A stretch of 64,000 bases of DNA from NCBI RefSeq assembly GCF_030700285.1, contig NZ_JAUYZJ010000006.1, positions 1-64,000 of the forward strand, written 5' to 3'. Positions within the stretch are counted from its first letter, which is position 1; every line of letters begins with the position of its first letter. The notes under the pieces are model-generated. The model did no database searches and had not been told where the DNA came from. It worked only from the letters and a program-made list of their open reading frames with translations. A program made the position numbers and the translations under genes. Shown one piece after another: positions 10,089 to 19,840 of the stretch. Source of the DNA: Methylobacterium sp. NEAU K. GTDB lineage: Bacteria > Pseudomonadota > Alphaproteobacteria > Rhizobiales > Beijerinckiaceae.

Positions 10089-11687
10089 ATGAAGCTCTTG
10101 AAGAGCTCACTGCTCGGATCTGCCGCCGTGTTCGCCGCGGTCGGATCCGTTCACGCTGCCGACCTACCGGTTAAGAAGGCGGCTCCGGTCGAATTCGTCC
10201 GGGTGTGCAATGCCTACGGCGCGGGATTTTTCTACATCCCGGGTACCGACACATGCCTCCGGCTCTCCGGCCGGGCTCGTATGGAATACCTGTACCAGAA
10301 CAGCGGAAACCGGAGCGGCACCAACGGTGACGTTTCGGGATTTCGTTCCATCGCGCGCATAAACTTGGATGCGCGGACCCAGACCGCGTATGGAACGCTC
10401 CGTGCTTTCACCCGCATTGAGGTTCAGAATCGGACCGGGCCATACTTCACCTCCGGCTCTCGCCAGAGAGAGGGTCTCGCGTTTGCTGCTCTCGGCGCGG
10501 ACGCGTTCGGCCGGGCTCAGACCTACGTCGACATCGACAAGGCCTTCATTCAGTTCGCCGGCATCACGGCCGGTCGCGCGTCGTCCTTCTTCGACTTCTA
10601 TGCTCACGATTTTGAGTTCATCGGCGGCACGACGGGCTCCGATACGTACAGCACCAACCTCCTCGCCTACACCGCCACGCTCGGCGGCGGACTGAGTGCG
10701 ACGATCTCGGCCGAAGATCCGACCTACCGGCGCTACCCGACGTTCGGCAGCGGCTCGAACTCCGCCGCTGCCCCGCTCGCCTTTAGCGGCGGCTTCGCGC
10801 CGTTCGGGTCTGCGACGTTCCTCGCTCCGATCGTGGTGGGCACGAACCAGATCGCCCTTGTCGACGTCACGCAGAAGAACCGTGTCCCCGACGTCGTGGG
10901 CGTTCTCCGCCTCGACCAAGCCTGGGGTTCGCTGCAGCTCTCGGCTGCGAGCCATGAGATCAACGGCGGCAACGCGTCCTTCGTGTCCACGAGCAACACC
11001 GGTGGCCTGACGATCGCCTCGGCGGGGCGCGCGCCGACGACCTATGGCTGGGCCGTGCAGGCCGGTGGCAAGTTCAACCTGCCCTTCATCGCCCCCGGCG
11101 ATGCGCTGTATCTGCAGGGCGCCTACAGTGAGGGTGCCAACGCCTATACCGGCATGGCCAACTACACCTATCCTTACGATGCGCAGTCTGCCGGTCCGTT
11201 CTCCGGTGCGTCGTTCATCACCTACAACAACGACGCCGTCATCAATCCGGCGACGGGCAAGTACACCTTGGCGCAGAGCTTCACGGTGGTGGCCTCCTAC
11301 CTCCACTACTGGAGCCCTGAGTGGCGGTCGGCCTTCTACGGCAGCTACGGTGAGGTGTCGTACAACAAGAGCGCCCGCGCGGCACTCGGCACGATCGGCT
11401 TCGGCTTCAACCCGACCAACAGCGGCGCCAACGCCAACGCGTTCGTCTACAGCCCGACGCTTCGCGACAACAACCTCATCGTCGCCGGCGCGAGCCTGAT
11501 CTGGTCGCCCGTCAAGGATCTCGATATCGGTGTTGAGGGCGCGTATATCCGCGCTGCTCTGAACAACGGCCTGACGAACGACATCAACAAGAACCCGTCG
11601 GGCCTGAACGTGAACGGTGTTCCAGTGAAGCTGATCGGGGCGACCGATACCTTCCAGACCCGCTTCCGGATCCAGAGAGACTTCTAA
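10089..11687 (+). CDS. major outer-membrane porin (Porin_2 family)
   Basis: Trimeric beta-barrel general porin of the type found in Hyphomicrobiales (Brucella Omp2-like). The precursor has 532 residues with signal peptide MKLLKSSLLGSAAVFAAVGS plus VHA, cleaved before ADLP. The two-cysteine segment near the mature start (CNAYGAGFFYIPGTDTC) and the following LRLSGRARMEY strand are hallmarks of this family; the protein ends in the aromatic QRDF, the usual beta-barrel assembly signal. Two in-frame ATGs occur at 10083 and 10089; GGAG lies directly before the first and six bases before the second, so 10089 is preferred. A strong terminator follows. It is a single-gene unit, lower in GC than the window average, as usual for highly expressed porins. 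Confidence 0.93.
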   Translation: MKLLKSSLLGSAAVFAAVGSVHAADLPVKKAAPVEFVRVCNAYGAGFFYIPGTDTCLRLSGRARMEYLYQNSGNRSGTNGDVSGFRSIARINLDARTQTAYGTLRAFTRIEVQNRTGPYFTSGSRQREGLAFAALGADAFGRAQTYVDIDKAFIQFAGITAGRASSFFDFYAHDFEFIGGTTGSDTYSTNLLAYTATLGGGLSATISAEDPTYRRYPTFGSGSNSAAAPLAFSGGFAPFGSATFLAPIVVGTNQIALVDVTQKNRVPDVVGVLRLDQAWGSLQLSAASHEINGGNASFVSTSNTGGLTIASAGRAPTTYGWAVQAGGKFNLPFIAPGDALYLQGAYSEGANAYTGMANYTYPYDAQSAGPFSGASFITYNNDAVINPATGKYTLAQSFTVVASYLHYWSPEWRSAFYGSYGEVSYNKSARAALGTIGFGFNPTNSGANANAFVYSPTLRDNNLIVAGASLIWSPVKDLDIGVEGAYIRAALNNGLTNDINKNPSGLNVNGVPVKLIGATDTFQTRFRIQRDF

Positions 11688-11709
11688 GACCTACCATAGG
11701 GCAGACATG

Positions 11710-11740
11710 CCGTGCGGAGCGCTCGCTCCGCACGGTTTTT
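11710..11740 (+). terminator. intrinsic terminator of the porin gene
   Basis: CCGTGCGGAGCG (11710-11721) pairs perfectly with CGCTCCGCACGG (11724-11735), followed at once by five T residues. It lies 22 bases after the porin stop codon. Confidence 0.92.
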
Positions 11741-12263
11741 CGTTTGAGCACTACTTTGATTGCGTCCCCTATTATTGCATCGGCCACCGTCACCGGTGAT
11801 CGGCGAGCCTGTCGGATATTCTAAAGAATCCCGCGTTTCGGGACCCTGCATAATCTCGATTTGCTGTCGATTGTCGGGAGCCACGTCGCAGCCGTCGACT
11901 GGCCTGGACCTCGGCTCGAGTCATCCACGCGTCAGTGATGGACAAGCCTTATTTCGAGGCGACGGGATACCATCGGCGGCCTTTGGATAAGAGCCCGTGA
12001 TCCAGGTGCTGTCTGCCATGGCGGCAACCTGCCGAATGTTCGACGATTTCGCCCGGATGGCTTGGCGCAACTGGCGCATTGCTCGAGACGCGGTCAGGCG
12101 CCGCGGCCCTCGAACATCCAGTGCGCCATGTACATGATTGGCGACCCGGAGCAGTTTCCCGCTGGGGCCGGTCAGCAGGGTTAAAGTCGACCCTTGCGCC
12201 TAAATGGATCGAAGGCCTTACACGGTTCCGGTCGAAGGAAGCGCGGCGCCTGTCACGGTCTCT

Positions 12264-12341
12264 GCGAGCGCAGCGAAGCAATCCAGCGATTTGCGCGGTC
12301 GCCGAACGGGGTGGGTCCCTGGGTCGCTTCGCTGGGCTTGC
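12264..12341. repeat. interspersed palindromic repeat element
   Basis: Left arm GCGAGCGCAGCGAAGCAATCCAG (12264-12286 as printed in the sequence) and right arm 12319-12341 form an imperfect inverted repeat of 23 bases, with the 'GATGAC' flank after the right arm. The left arm is the widely dispersed bacterial dyad that translates as 'SLRAQRSNPA'. It is extragenic and of unknown function. Confidence 0.75.
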
Positions 12342-13300
12342 GATGACGGCGCGAGACAATAGGCCGAGCGAATCAACCAGAAGATGCATCACAAGGCGAC
12401 CTCGCCACCCGCCGGATCGATAAGGCAGACGATGCTTCCGAGCCCGTCCAGAAAGGCGAAGCGCGGGCCACGATTCGGTCGCGGCCAAACCGCCGATGGC
12501 GTCTACGTCGAAGGCGAGCTGCTTTGCCGCCACTTCCTGCGGGAAGCGGCGCGTCGGCCTTTCGAGGGCGGCGGGCAAACCGAGGAGGACTCGAATAACG
12601 GGCGGCCGGCGTACGGCCGATCGGGTGTGTCGTGGATGGCGGACCGCTCCGGATCCGGACCATGATTCGACTTAGGATCACCTCACACGCCCAAACGGCT
12701 CGGCATTGGCGGGCTTGGGGCGGATTTCGAGGATGAGAGACGGGCATCCTCGTCCCGGCTTCGAGCGCGCGGCCATGGCCTTGCTGCCGAGCGGGATTCC
12801 CGCGGATGAAGATCGCGGGCGAGGAAAGGACCAAAAGGGGTCCAAGCTGACAGTGGCACGACCTCGTCGCGCACGCCGCACCCATCGACTGGCTGCACCA
12901 CACACCTGTCTCGGCCATGAACTGCCACCGAATGACGCCGACGCGCACCGGCATAGCTGACCTTGTCGCCATCGAAGGTCATCCGATCGAGCCGGCATCG
13001 CTCGGGCGAAGCCAGCCCTCCATCTCAGTCGCACCAATACGCGGTTGTGCTTCTGGCCGGTGCTGCAACAGGCTCTCCAACGGCCCATTCCTCGACCGCG
13101 CCAATCACTGAAATTCAGAGGTGGACGAGAATTCGACAGTTTTCGGGCTGCATCGAAGTAGATTTTCGTAAAAATCACCGGGCCCAGAAATCGAACGTCG
13201 CATTCATATCTGACGCCCGAAGCGCTCTCACGTCGGATACTGTTATCGGTGGAACCGAGCGCCCCGGTCGCAGGACCGAAATGTTTTAATTTTAGTTTAG

Positions 13301-13327
13301 TTGCACAAAAAACAGGGAAGCTATAAA
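13301..13327 (+). promoter_or_regulatory. candidate promoter of the efflux operon
   Basis: TTGCAC (13301-13306) and TATAAA (13322-13327) are separated by 15 bases, in the only AT-rich patch upstream of the RND gene. The spacing is shorter than the sigma-70 ideal of 17, so this is a suggestion only. Confidence 0.3.
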
Positions 13328-13492
13328 CTCTTTCCGTTCCTAGTATGCTGCCGTCTGACCTGACGATACACTTTAAAAAATGTGACCATATACCTAAATC
13401 CGAGCTAAGCTTCGTCGTAGTTGCGGTCAGGACGCCACTAAACCAACTTTACGCCGTTCGAGATCGCCAACACGAGTTAGGGTCGAGCCGAA

Positions 13493-16400
13493 TTGATTGC
13501 CATCGTACGTCTTGCACTCCATAGGCCTTACACGTTTGTCGTGATGGCCATGTTGATCATGATATTCGGTATCATGTCGGCGCTCCGTACGCCCACCGAC
13601 ATTTTCCCAAATATTGGGATCCCGGTCATTAGTGTGGTCTGGAGCTACAACGGCCTGCCGCCGGATCAGATGTCCGGACGGGTGATCTTTCCCTATGAAC
13701 GATCTCTCACCACGACGGTGAACGACATCGACCACATCGAGTCCCAGTCCTTGGCCGGATACGGGATCGTGAAAATCTTCTTTCAGCCCTCGGTGAATAT
13801 CAATGCCGCCCAGGCTCAGGTGACGGCCATTTCTCAGACAGTCCTGAAGAGCCTTCCCGCCGGCATCACACCTCCATCGGTCCTGACATACAACGCATCG
13901 AGCGTGCCGATCATCCAGCTCGCGCTCTCCAGCAACATCCTGTCCCAGACACGCCTGAACGATCTCGCCGGCAACTTCATTCGGCCGCAGCTCACGTCCG
14001 TGCCCGGTGCGGCATTGCCGTCGGCCTACGGCGGTGCAGTCAGGCAGGTTCAGGTCGATCTCGATCAATCAGCGCTGCATTCCTACGGCCTCTCGGCGCA
14101 GGACGTCGTCAACGCCCTATCGGTCCAGAATCTCATCACCCCTGTCGGGACGCAAAAGATCGGGGCGTTCGAGTACACGGTCAACCTCAACAACTCGCCC
14201 CAACGCATTCGCGACTTCAACGATCTTCCCGTCAAGACGGTCGGTGGGGCCGTCATCTACATGCGCGACGTGGCATACGTGCACGACAGCAGTCCGCCTC
14301 AGACGAACGTCGTCCAGGTGGATGGTCACAAAGCCGTGCTCATGAGCGTCCTGAAGGCGGGTTCCGCTTCGACCCTCGACATCATCGCCGGCGTGAAACG
14401 CCTGCTGCCCGGGATCAAGGAGACGCTCCCGAGCGGCGTCGATGTCACGCCGGTCGGCGACCAATCGGGCTTCGTCAAGTCAGCGGTGTCGGGCGTCATC
14501 CGTGAAGGCGTGATCGCGGCGGCCTTGACCGGTCTCATGATCCTCCTGTTCCTGGGAAGCTGGCGCTCGACCCTCATCATCACGGTATCCATTCCGTTGG
14601 CGATCCTGGCCTCGCTGACGACGCTCTCCATAATCGGCGAGACGATCAACGTGATGACGCTCGGGGGCCTGGCTCTCGCCGTCGGCATCCTGGTCGATGA
14701 TGCGACCGTCACCATCGAGAACATCAACTGGCACCTGGAACACGGCAAGCCGATCGAGCGCGCGATCCTGGACGGGGCCGAGCAGATCGTCGTGCCGGCG
14801 ACCGTGTCGCTGCTTTGCATCTGCATCGCGTTCGTACCGATGTTCGGGCTCGGAGGTGTCGGCGGCTTCCTGTTTCGACCTTTGGCCGAAGCGGTCGTGT
14901 TCGCCATGATCGCGTCGTACATCCTATCCCGCACCCTCGTGCCGACGATGGCGAACTTCCTCCTCCGCAATCAGGTCCACCATCATGCCGAGCACGACGC
15001 GCCTCCGAGCCGTAATCCGCTCGTCAGATTTCGGAACGGTTTCGAACGTGTTTTCGAGTCGATCCGGAGCGGCTACGTCGGCCTTCTCCAACTCGGGCTT
15101 AAATATCGCGCGATCCTCGTGACGATCTTCCTCGTGCTGCCGCTCGTCACGTTCGGGTTGGCGCCGTCTCTCGGCCAGAATTTCTTCCCGGAAATTGACG
15201 CCGGCGCGATCAAGATGCACGTGCGAACGCAAACGGGAACCCGGATCGAGGAGACCAATCGCACGATCAATCAGATCGAGGAGGCCGTCCGCAACATCAT
15301 ACCCGCCGAACGTCTGGAAGGGATCGTCGACAACATCGGCATGCCGGTCAGCGGTTTGAATATCGCCTACGGCAACTCCGGAACGATCGGCGTGAGCGAT
15401 GCCGACGTGATGATCTCACTGAAGGGCGAGGGTGAGGGATTATCTGCGGCCGATTACATAAAAATTCTTCGCGAAAAGCTTCCGGATTTGTTCCCGGGTA
15501 CGACATTCGCGTTCCTGCCCGCCGATATCGTCAGCCAGATCCTGAATTTCGGCGCTCCTGCACCGCTCGACATCCAGATTGTCGGCAGCGATCTTGCCGG
15601 AAACCGGAACTATGCCAACGCGCTGATCGCCCGCATCCGACGTGTGCCCGGCGTCGCCGATGCTCGCATACAGCAGGCATTCCAAGCGCCGGCACTTGGC
15701 GTGCATGTCGATCGCTCGCTGGCGAGTCTCGTCGGTCTCACCGAGCGTGACGCGACGACCAGCATCCAAAATACGCTGGCAGGAAGTACGCAATCGTCTC
15801 CGACCTTCTTCCTCGACCCGAAGACCGGTGTCTCCTACCCGATCTCGGTCCAGACTCCTCAATACCGGATGGATACCCTTAGCAACCTCCGAAACCTTCC
15901 GGTGGTATCGACGGAGTCCAGCCAATTGCTGGGTGGCATCGCCCACATCGAACCCGAGCCCGCGAATGCATTGGTGTCCCACTACAATGTCCGGCCCGCA
16001 GTCGACATCTACGCGACAGTGCAGGAGCGCGACCTCGGAGGCGTCGCCGCTGACATCCAGGAGCTCATAAGCGACACGAAGGGCGATCTTCCGAAAGGCG
16101 CCAAGGTCGAGATCCGTGGCCAGGTCTCGATCATGAACAGTGCCTACCAGCAGTTGTTCGTCGGCCTCGCCTTTGCCATCGTTCTGATCTACCTGCTCAT
16201 CGTCATCACCTTCCAGTCCTGGATCGATCCGCTCGTCATCGTCATGGCGTTGCCGACTGCCCTGGCGGGCATCGTGTGGATGCTGTTCTGGACCCACACG
16301 ACCCTGTCGGTCCCAGCGCTGACCGGTGCGATCATGTGCATGGGCGTGGCGACGGCAAACAGCATTCTGATCATCAGCTTCGCGCGCGAGCGCTTGGCGG

Positions 16401-16669
16401 CCGGGGCCGATGCTCTGACCGCGGCCATCGAGGCGGGGAGCACCCGCTTCCGCCCCGTGATGATGACTGCATTGGCCATGGTCATCGGCATGGCCCCAAT
16501 GGCGCTCGAGCACGATGCGAATGCCCCCCTCGGACGCGCGGTCATCGGCGGACTGATCTTCGCCACCTTCGCGACCCTCTTCTTCGTGCCGACGCTCTTC
16601 AGCCTGTCCCACGGCCGCAAGGCATCCAGCGCGTCGCCCAAGTCCGCAGCAGGACCCGTTCATGCTTGA
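13493..16669 (+). CDS. RND efflux pump, inner-membrane permease
   Basis: Proton-driven tripartite efflux transporter subunit (AcrB/ACR_tran superfamily), 1058 residues with the usual 12 transmembrane helices and two large periplasmic loops. An in-frame stop at 13478 leaves TTG at 13493 as the only start giving the normal N-terminus (IVRLALHRPYTFVV); TAGGG lies about ten bases before it. The TM4 proton-relay pair is present (Asp402-Asp403 in GILVDDATVTIEN). In TM10 the residue aligned with AcrB Lys940 appears to be Ala955 (ATANSILII), a variant of a distinct RND subgroup. First gene of a pump operon; its last bases overlap the next gene by 8. Substrates are unknown. Confidence 0.93.
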   Translation: MIAIVRLALHRPYTFVVMAMLIMIFGIMSALRTPTDIFPNIGIPVISVVWSYNGLPPDQMSGRVIFPYERSLTTTVNDIDHIESQSLAGYGIVKIFFQPSVNINAAQAQVTAISQTVLKSLPAGITPPSVLTYNASSVPIIQLALSSNILSQTRLNDLAGNFIRPQLTSVPGAALPSAYGGAVRQVQVDLDQSALHSYGLSAQDVVNALSVQNLITPVGTQKIGAFEYTVNLNNSPQRIRDFNDLPVKTVGGAVIYMRDVAYVHDSSPPQTNVVQVDGHKAVLMSVLKAGSASTLDIIAGVKRLLPGIKETLPSGVDVTPVGDQSGFVKSAVSGVIREGVIAAALTGLMILLFLGSWRSTLIITVSIPLAILASLTTLSIIGETINVMTLGGLALAVGILVDDATVTIENINWHLEHGKPIERAILDGAEQIVVPATVSLLCICIAFVPMFGLGGVGGFLFRPLAEAVVFAMIASYILSRTLVPTMANFLLRNQVHHHAEHDAPPSRNPLVRFRNGFERVFESIRSGYVGLLQLGLKYRAILVTIFLVLPLVTFGLAPSLGQNFFPEIDAGAIKMHVRTQTGTRIEETNRTINQIEEAVRNIIPAERLEGIVDNIGMPVSGLNIAYGNSGTIGVSDADVMISLKGEGEGLSAADYIKILREKLPDLFPGTTFAFLPADIVSQILNFGAPAPLDIQIVGSDLAGNRNYANALIARIRRVPGVADARIQQAFQAPALGVHVDRSLASLVGLTERDATTSIQNTLAGSTQSSPTFFLDPKTGVSYPISVQTPQYRMDTLSNLRNLPVVSTESSQLLGGIAHIEPEPANALVSHYNVRPAVDIYATVQERDLGGVAADIQELISDTKGDLPKGAKVEIRGQVSIMNSAYQQLFVGLAFAIVLIYLLIVITFQSWIDPLVIVMALPTALAGIVWMLFWTHTTLSVPALTGAIMCMGVATANSILIISFARERLAAGADALTAAIEAGSTRFRPVMMTALAMVIGMAPMALEHDANAPLGRAVIGGLIFATFATLFFVPTLFSLSHGRKASSASPKSAAGPVHA

Positions 16670-17870
16670 GAGCAATCAGGGCGTATCGAAAACGCCGCAC
16701 TCGCACCCGCGCCCATCCCGAGTCGCAGCTTTCCTTGTCGTCGTGCTCATCGGTTTCGGAGTCAGCGCCTACCATGGTCTGCGAATTCGGTCCGCCAGCC
16801 ACGAGGATATGATCACCTGGGCCGACCGGCAGGCCACGACGCGCGTCTCCCTCATCGAACCCGAGCGCTCGCCCGATGAGACGACGATCCGTCTGCCCGG
16901 CACCGTCAGCGCGTTCTACACGGCCACGATCTACGCCCGGGCCAGCGGCTATGTCGGGAAGTGGTTCAAGGACATCGGTGCGACGGTAAAGAAGGGCGAG
17001 ATCCTGGCCGTTCTCGATTCGCCGGAACTCGATCAACAATTGGCGCAGGCCCATGCCGATTTGACGAGCGCTCAGGCGAACGAGACATTGGCGCAAACGA
17101 CGGCGCAGCGCTGGAACGCGATGGCGAGCAAGGACATCGTTTCCCTGCAGGCTCGCGACGAGCGGCAGGGCGATTATGATGCCAAACACGCCGCCCGCTT
17201 GGCGGCAAAAGCGAACGTCGATCGCCTGGAGGCGCTTGCAGCCTTCAGGAACATCGTCGCGCCCTTCGACGGCATTGTAACCGCTCGATCCCTTGACGTG
17301 GGTGACTTGGTCACGGCCGGCAGCACGTCCGGGAAGGCGTTGTTCCAAGTCTCCGACACGCACAGGGTGCGCATCTACGTGCGCGTGCCGCAGGCTTTCC
17401 TGGGGAGCCTGGGACGCGGCACCAAGGCGACGCTCAAGCTACCTCAGATGCCGGGCAGGACCATAGATGCGGTTCTGACGACCACATCCGATGCGATCTC
17501 GGAGAAGTCGCGGACCGCTCTGGTGCAGTTGCAAGCCGATAACCCGGACAACCTCCTGTGGTCCGGCGCGTTCACGGAGGTCACGTTCCACATTCCGTCG
17601 GATGCAAACCAGCTCCGTATTCCCGCCACGGCCCTGATCTTTGCAAAAGGTGGCATGCGGGTCGCCACCGTGAAAGACGGCAAAGTCGCGATTTCCGAAG
17701 TTCGTCTTGGCCGTAACATCGGACGTACCGTCGAGATCCTGTCGGGTCTCGACGCTTCAGACAAGGTCGTCGATCATCCGGCTGAGACTTTGGTCGCGGG
17801 TGAGAATGTACTCGTTGTCAACGGCCCTAATTCGGGCAAGCCGGTATCCACGCAGATTTCGAAGCGATGA
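16662..17870 (+). CDS. RND efflux membrane-fusion protein (HlyD/AcrA type), first copy
   Basis: Periplasmic adaptor joining the RND permease to the outer-membrane channel; 402 residues. A single hydrophobic anchor lies at about 21-38 (VAAFLVVVLIGFGVSAY), followed by the barrel-sandwich/lipoyl half motif (ARASGYVGKWFKDIGATVKKGE), a helical hairpin (about 130-185), the second lipoyl half (APFDGIVTARSLDVGDLV), and the beta-barrel domain. The ATG overlaps the end of the pump gene by 8 bases, so translation is probably coupled. The next gene encodes a paralogous adaptor, raising the possibility of a mixed adaptor ring. Confidence 0.92.
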   Translation: MLESNQGVSKTPHSHPRPSRVAAFLVVVLIGFGVSAYHGLRIRSASHEDMITWADRQATTRVSLIEPERSPDETTIRLPGTVSAFYTATIYARASGYVGKWFKDIGATVKKGEILAVLDSPELDQQLAQAHADLTSAQANETLAQTTAQRWNAMASKDIVSLQARDERQGDYDAKHAARLAAKANVDRLEALAAFRNIVAPFDGIVTARSLDVGDLVTAGSTSGKALFQVSDTHRVRIYVRVPQAFLGSLGRGTKATLKLPQMPGRTIDAVLTTTSDAISEKSRTALVQLQADNPDNLLWSGAFTEVTFHIPSDANQLRIPATALIFAKGGMRVATVKDGKVAISEVRLGRNIGRTVEILSGLDASDKVVDHPAETLVAGENVLVVNGPNSGKPVSTQISKR

Positions 17871-19108
17871 GCCGTATTCCCGTCATGCCCTTCGAGCCAC
17901 CCAACCCAATGCGCGATAACAGCCCGAACCAGCCTTCGCCCGGACGTGTCCGGTCGAGACGGCGCGCCATCGCCTGCTTCGGGTTGGTCCTGCTGGCCGG
18001 CACCGTGGTGGTGATCAGGAGCGAAGAACGTGCCGCGCCGCCTGAGGATCTTCTCACGGCAGCGGCGGAGCCGACCAAACCCAGTGTCAACCTGATGCGG
18101 CCCAAAATGGGAGAAGGCGCGACCGATGTACGCCTACCTGCCACGATAGAGGCATACAACGCCGCCAAGCTTCACGCTCGCGCGGGCGGCTACGTCCGTG
18201 AATGGTTTCACGACATCGGGGACCACGTGAAAAAGGGAGACATTCTCGCCAGCATAGATAGTCCGGACCTGGATCAGCAACTTATTCAAGCCCGGGCCGA
18301 CCTGGTTAAGGCAAAGGCGGACGCTGATCTTGCAGATACGACTGCTGACAGATGGAAGACACTTGCCGCGAAGAGCTTTGTTTCACAACAGGCAAAGGAC
18401 GAGAAAGTTGGCGACGCCGCTTCCAAACAGGGAGCGCTGCGAGCTGCGCAGGCGAACGTGAGCCGACTGGAAGCCCTGTCTGACTACAAGAACATCGTCG
18501 CACCCTTTGATGGTGTCGTCACGACCCGACAGATCGACGTCGGCGATCTGGTCGGCATGGGCGCGACGAGTTCCAAGGCACTGTTTACAGTTGCCGACAT
18601 CAAACAAGTCCGAGTCTATCTTCGTGCGCCGCAAGGTCTCTCGGATAGCCTGAAGCCGGGATTGAAGGCTTCCCTCGCAATGCCTCAATATCCAGGGCAA
18701 ACGTTCGATGCGACGCTCGTTTCGACGTCGAATGCACTCTCGGAAGAGTCGCGCTCGGTGCTGGTGCAACTGCAAGCCGATAATCCGAGCGGCAAGCTCT
18801 GGCCTGGCGCCTATGCCGAGGTGACGCTGCACATTCCCTCTGCGCCCTCGATCCTGCATGTACCCTCAAGCGCACTGATCTTCGATGGCCGCGGCATGCA
18901 GGTTGCCGTGGTGCGCGACGATCGGGTCGATCTCGTAACCGTCAGCCTGGGACGCAATTTCGGCGACGAAGTAGAGATTCTGTCCGGGCTTCCCAGCGGC
19001 TTGGAGATCGTCAAGAATCCGCCCGACACGCTCAAGGATGGCGACACCGTGCAAGTCGCATCGACGCAGCCGACCAACGGCGCACCGGTCCATCAGGCCC
19101 TTCAGTAG
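17867..19108 (+). CDS. RND efflux membrane-fusion protein, second copy
   Basis: Second adaptor of 413 residues, clearly paralogous to the preceding protein along its full length (shared blocks include GGYVREWFHDIGDHVKKGD, DSPDLDQQLIQA, APFDGVVTTRQIDVGDLV and LVQLQADNP). It has a membrane anchor at about 34-51 and the same lipoyl, hairpin and beta-barrel order. The start ATG sits in an ATGA overlap with the stop of the first adaptor. Tandem adaptors are known for some RND pumps, where both are needed; whether that holds here is inference. The gene for the outer-membrane channel follows after an unusually long gap. Confidence 0.92.
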   Translation: MSRIPVMPFEPPNPMRDNSPNQPSPGRVRSRRRAIACFGLVLLAGTVVVIRSEERAAPPEDLLTAAAEPTKPSVNLMRPKMGEGATDVRLPATIEAYNAAKLHARAGGYVREWFHDIGDHVKKGDILASIDSPDLDQQLIQARADLVKAKADADLADTTADRWKTLAAKSFVSQQAKDEKVGDAASKQGALRAAQANVSRLEALSDYKNIVAPFDGVVTTRQIDVGDLVGMGATSSKALFTVADIKQVRVYLRAPQGLSDSLKPGLKASLAMPQYPGQTFDATLVSTSNALSEESRSVLVQLQADNPSGKLWPGAYAEVTLHIPSAPSILHVPSSALIFDGRGMQVAVVRDDRVDLVTVSLGRNFGDEVEILSGLPSGLEIVKNPPDTLKDGDTVQVASTQPTNGAPVHQALQ

Positions 19109-19840
19109 CGGTCGACCTCCGAACGGCGGCAGGGAGATGCGGATCGTTGTACGCTGTGTCGCGCGTGCTCTCGCCTCCGATTACTGATCCAGGTATTCCT
19201 TGAGGGCGGTCGTTGTTGGCGTCATCCGGCGCGACGATACCCGCCGTCTTTCTGCGAGCGATGCGCCATGGGTCAGCGTCCCCGCTGCGGTGCCGGAACT
19301 GAGGCAGCGCAGCGTATGATCCCCTCCTGTCATACGAGCACCGAACAGTCGATGTCGCCGTCCAGTACTGTCTCTACCGAACATCAGACGGAGAGACGGT
19401 ACGTGGGCGACAGGGCTGACGGTTCAGTCCCGACGGATTTCCCGACACGTGTGCTAATTGCGCCCGTCGAGGTTCGCACCTTGAGCACACGCTGGTGCAC
19501 GCGGCTGAGCCTGGGTCGCTCTCACTATGTCCTGTCCGTTACCGTGCCACCTTCGATACGCGCCTGCGCGCGGGATCGAATCGAATGGAACGCGGCCAGA
19601 CCGACCTCCCGACTTGCGTACGACGGCCCCGACACGGGTCGAAGTACAACGGCGTCGAATAGTTCCGTTCGGTTTGACTTTCGCTCCAACAGGACGACAG
19701 ACGTTGAGACCAACCAGGTTAGAACGATCGATCGCTGCATGATCCCCGCAGTCGTGCAGTCATCTGAAGCCACCTACGGAGTGCCCTATTGGCGCCTTCC
19801 GTACAAATTCCTCAAGAACTCGGTTCGTTCGGTCCGGACA
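19109..19840. other. long gap inside the efflux operon
   Basis: A 730-base stretch between the second adaptor and the TolC-type gene. The frame is open in register with the channel gene from 19268, but its translation lacks any family feature and places the signal peptide about 190 residues in. It may hold a separate promoter for the channel gene or the remains of an insertion. Confidence 0.4.

Larger units (their letters stand above)
11742..13492. other. 1.75-kb stretch without a recognisable gene
   Basis: Separates the porin from the efflux operon. It contains a dyad repeat element (12264-12341, listed separately) and, at its right end, an AT-rich region that probably drives the efflux operon. 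Frames such as 11949-12578, 12373-12972 and 12678-13178 on the minus strand are open, but their translations are Arg/Ser/Pro-rich and resemble no family. The stretch may be decayed accessory DNA. Confidence 0.4.

Noticed and set aside
12079-12423. Small ORF containing 'SLRAQRSNPA'
   Set aside because: This text is the translation of a dispersed dyad repeat, a well-known false gene call.
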